Below are positions 62,960 through 64,000 of a stretch of 64,000 nt of DNA, one piece after another. This stretch comes from an uncultured Latescibacterota bacterium. Its GTDB lineage: Bacteria > Latescibacterota > UBA2968. Made by a program: the position numbers and the translations under genes. The stretch's first letter is position 1, and each line of letters begins with the position of its first letter. The notes under the pieces were generated by a model. That model did no database searches. It had not been told where the DNA came from and saw only the letters and a program-made list of their open reading frames with translations. The stretch covers positions 510,394 through 574,393 of the forward strand of contig OY282377.1 in NCBI GenBank assembly GCA_958295785.1. The letters run 5' to 3'.

Positions 62960-63886
62960 GAAGCCCTAACAAAAAGCGTTGCCATGGATTTGTGAGAGGC
63001 CGCTTTTCTTCTCAGCCCAACCCTTACAACGTCCTTGCCCGGCATCTGCAACCGGGCAAGGAGGGACAAATGTCCAAACCATGGGTGAGCGATGCACTCT
63101 GGGAAAAGGGCCACCCCCTTTTGCCGGTTCCCAAGCCTGGACGGTTCCGCTTTCCCGGACGTAAGCGCATTGACGACCGCAAGGCGTTGACCGGCATTCT
63201 ATTCGTCCTGAAGAGCGGCATCCCGTGGGAGCAGTTGCCCCAAGAGATGGGGTGTGGTTCCGGGATGACCTGCTGGCGTCGTCTGAAGGCATGGCATGAC
63301 GCCGGCGTGTGGGAGCGGCTTCATCATCTGCTGTTGTCCAAACTGCGAGCGGCCGATGGCCTGGCCGGGTCTCGCGCCTGCGTGGACAGCGCCTCCCTGC
63401 GTGCGGTAGGCGCTGGGGGGAAAACCCGGCCCCAATCCCACAGACCGCCGCAAGCCCGGGCGTAAGCATCATGGGATCACCGATGCCAACGGGCTGCCTC
63501 TGGCCGCGATTGTGCCCGGGGCGAACCGGCCAGATGTGACGCAATGGTTGCCATGGGTGGACGCTGTGCCTGCGGTCAGAGGCAAACGCGGTCGTCCGCG
63601 CCGCAGACCCCAACGGCTGTATGCAGACCGTGCCTATGACTTGAGGGCACACCGGAAGGCCCTGCGTGCGCGCCACATCTGGCCGGTGATCGCCCGGCGG
63701 GGTACAGAGCATGGCAGCGGGTTGGGGGTGTACCGGTGGGTCGTTGAGCGGACGCTGGCCTGGCTCCGGCAGTTTGGCAGCCTGCGGGTGCGCAACGAAC
63801 GCAGAGCGGACATCCATGAGGCGTCCCTCTCTATCGGCTGTTCTCTCATCTGTTTCAGATGCTTGATTTCTTTATGTTAGGGCTTC
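62960..63886 (+). mobile_element. IS5-family (IS427-type) insertion sequence, copy 2
   Basis: GAAGCCCTAACA / TGTTAGGGCTTC ends, about 927 bp, flanked by TTA on both sides (62957-62959 and 63887-63889), a plausible 3-bp target duplication. It is inserted between repeat E4 and a HsdS gene, which it truncates or abuts. Confidence 0.92.
63070..63880 (+). CDS. IS5/IS427-type transposase, frameshift product (copy 2)
   Basis: Same two-frame structure as copy 1: first frame 63070-63465, second frame ending at TAG 63880. The shift point is a G6AAAA run (63415-63424) where copy 1 has G7AAA. Motifs RACVDSASLRAVGAG, LYADRAYDLRAHRKALRARH and YRWVVERTLAWLRQF are all preserved. Confidence 0.85.
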
Positions 63887-63889
63887 TTA

Positions 63890-64000
63890 GACAAAGTGAA
63901 CGTTCAATCGAGAGTTCCGGGCTTAAATCGAAACGACGCTTACCGAAAAATGATGGCACTTCCGGCTCTATCTATTCAACAAAAAATCGTCGCAGAGATT
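63890..64000 (+). pseudogene. 3' part of another HsdS-like specificity gene, cut by IS5 at its left
   Basis: The frame from 63890 reads KVNVQSRVPGLNRNDAYRKM then MALPALSIQQKIVAEI, the conserved end of a TRD and start of the coiled-coil spacer in HsdS proteins ('PGLNRNDAY', 'P.LS.QQ.IV.EI'). It has no start on this side because the IS5 element precedes it directly, and it runs off the window. It belongs to a different HsdS type from hsdS1 and hsdS2. Confidence 0.75.

Overview
The window looks like a chromosomal segment from an uncultured bacterium that is GC-rich overall. Housekeeping genes (tsaD, def, moaD/moaE, larE) are mixed with several sugar-type Gfo/Idh/MocA oxidoreductases, an enolase-superfamily dehydratase, many insertion sequences, and dispersed intergenic repeats of the form GGGCGGGCAC...GGGGC. 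That mix resembles Latescibacterota/Poribacteria-type genomes. This taxonomic reading is a low-confidence inference from gene content, because no rRNA or ribosomal protein marker is present.

Layout. (1) 1-4.5 kb, minus strand: a lamin-tail-domain protein with a frameshift, a VWA/membrane protein, tsaD and a zinc-ribbon protein. (2) 5-15.7 kb, remodelled by mobile elements: an IS701-type element whose transposase frame carries two in-frame TGA codons, two IS1595 copies, an IS5/IS427-type element, a MITE-like repeat family, a RelE/HigB-type toxin stub, two Gfo/Idh oxidoreductases, a decayed D12 adenine methylase, a ~170-210 bp minisatellite and a 5'-damaged M24 peptidase. (3) 15.9-30.7 kb, a defence island built on a type I restriction-modification locus: hsdS1, a TIR-like (PF10137-type) protein, a winged-helix remnant, hsdR, hsdM and a 29-codon hsdS relic. 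These are followed by a cluster of TIR proteins (ThsB-like TIR, double-TIR, SLOG-TIR fusion, another TIR), an Nmad2 protein, hsdS2 and a darT toxin gene cut off by a ~109 bp derivative of the IS5 element. (4) 30.8-40.7 kb, visibly more AT-rich: a four-gene operon of a GNAT-ABC ATPase fusion, a DrmE-like protein, a DrmA-like helicase and DrmB (DUF1998). This is DISARM-like but has neither its DNA methylase nor its phospholipase-D gene. (5) 41-47.3 kb: an NhaC-type antiporter, three small unknown genes, a 5'-truncated HsdR_N nuclease-like gene, a micro-protein, and a XhoI/PaeR7I-like restriction enzyme with its methylase. (6) 47.4-56.5 kb, minus strand: a PPOX flavoprotein, moaE, moaD, a NAPRTase-like protein, a PHP phosphoesterase, def, larE with an ATP-grasp-like partner, and small genes. 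(7) 56.5-59.2 kb: two small toxin-antitoxin-like pairs, each followed by a copy of the same GNAT gene. One copy is complete; the other is a 5' fragment abutting a second IS701-type element. (8) 59.2-64 kb: sixA, a third Gfo/Idh, an enolase-superfamily gene, a full-length MITE-like repeat, a second IS5 copy, and the 3' part of another HsdS gene at the window edge.

The most interesting content is the stacking of nucleotide-signalling immunity (TIR and SLOG), type I RM with exchangeable specificity subunits, a methylase-free DISARM-like operon, a type II RM system and toxin-antitoxin remnants. IS and MITE activity has truncated several of these genes.
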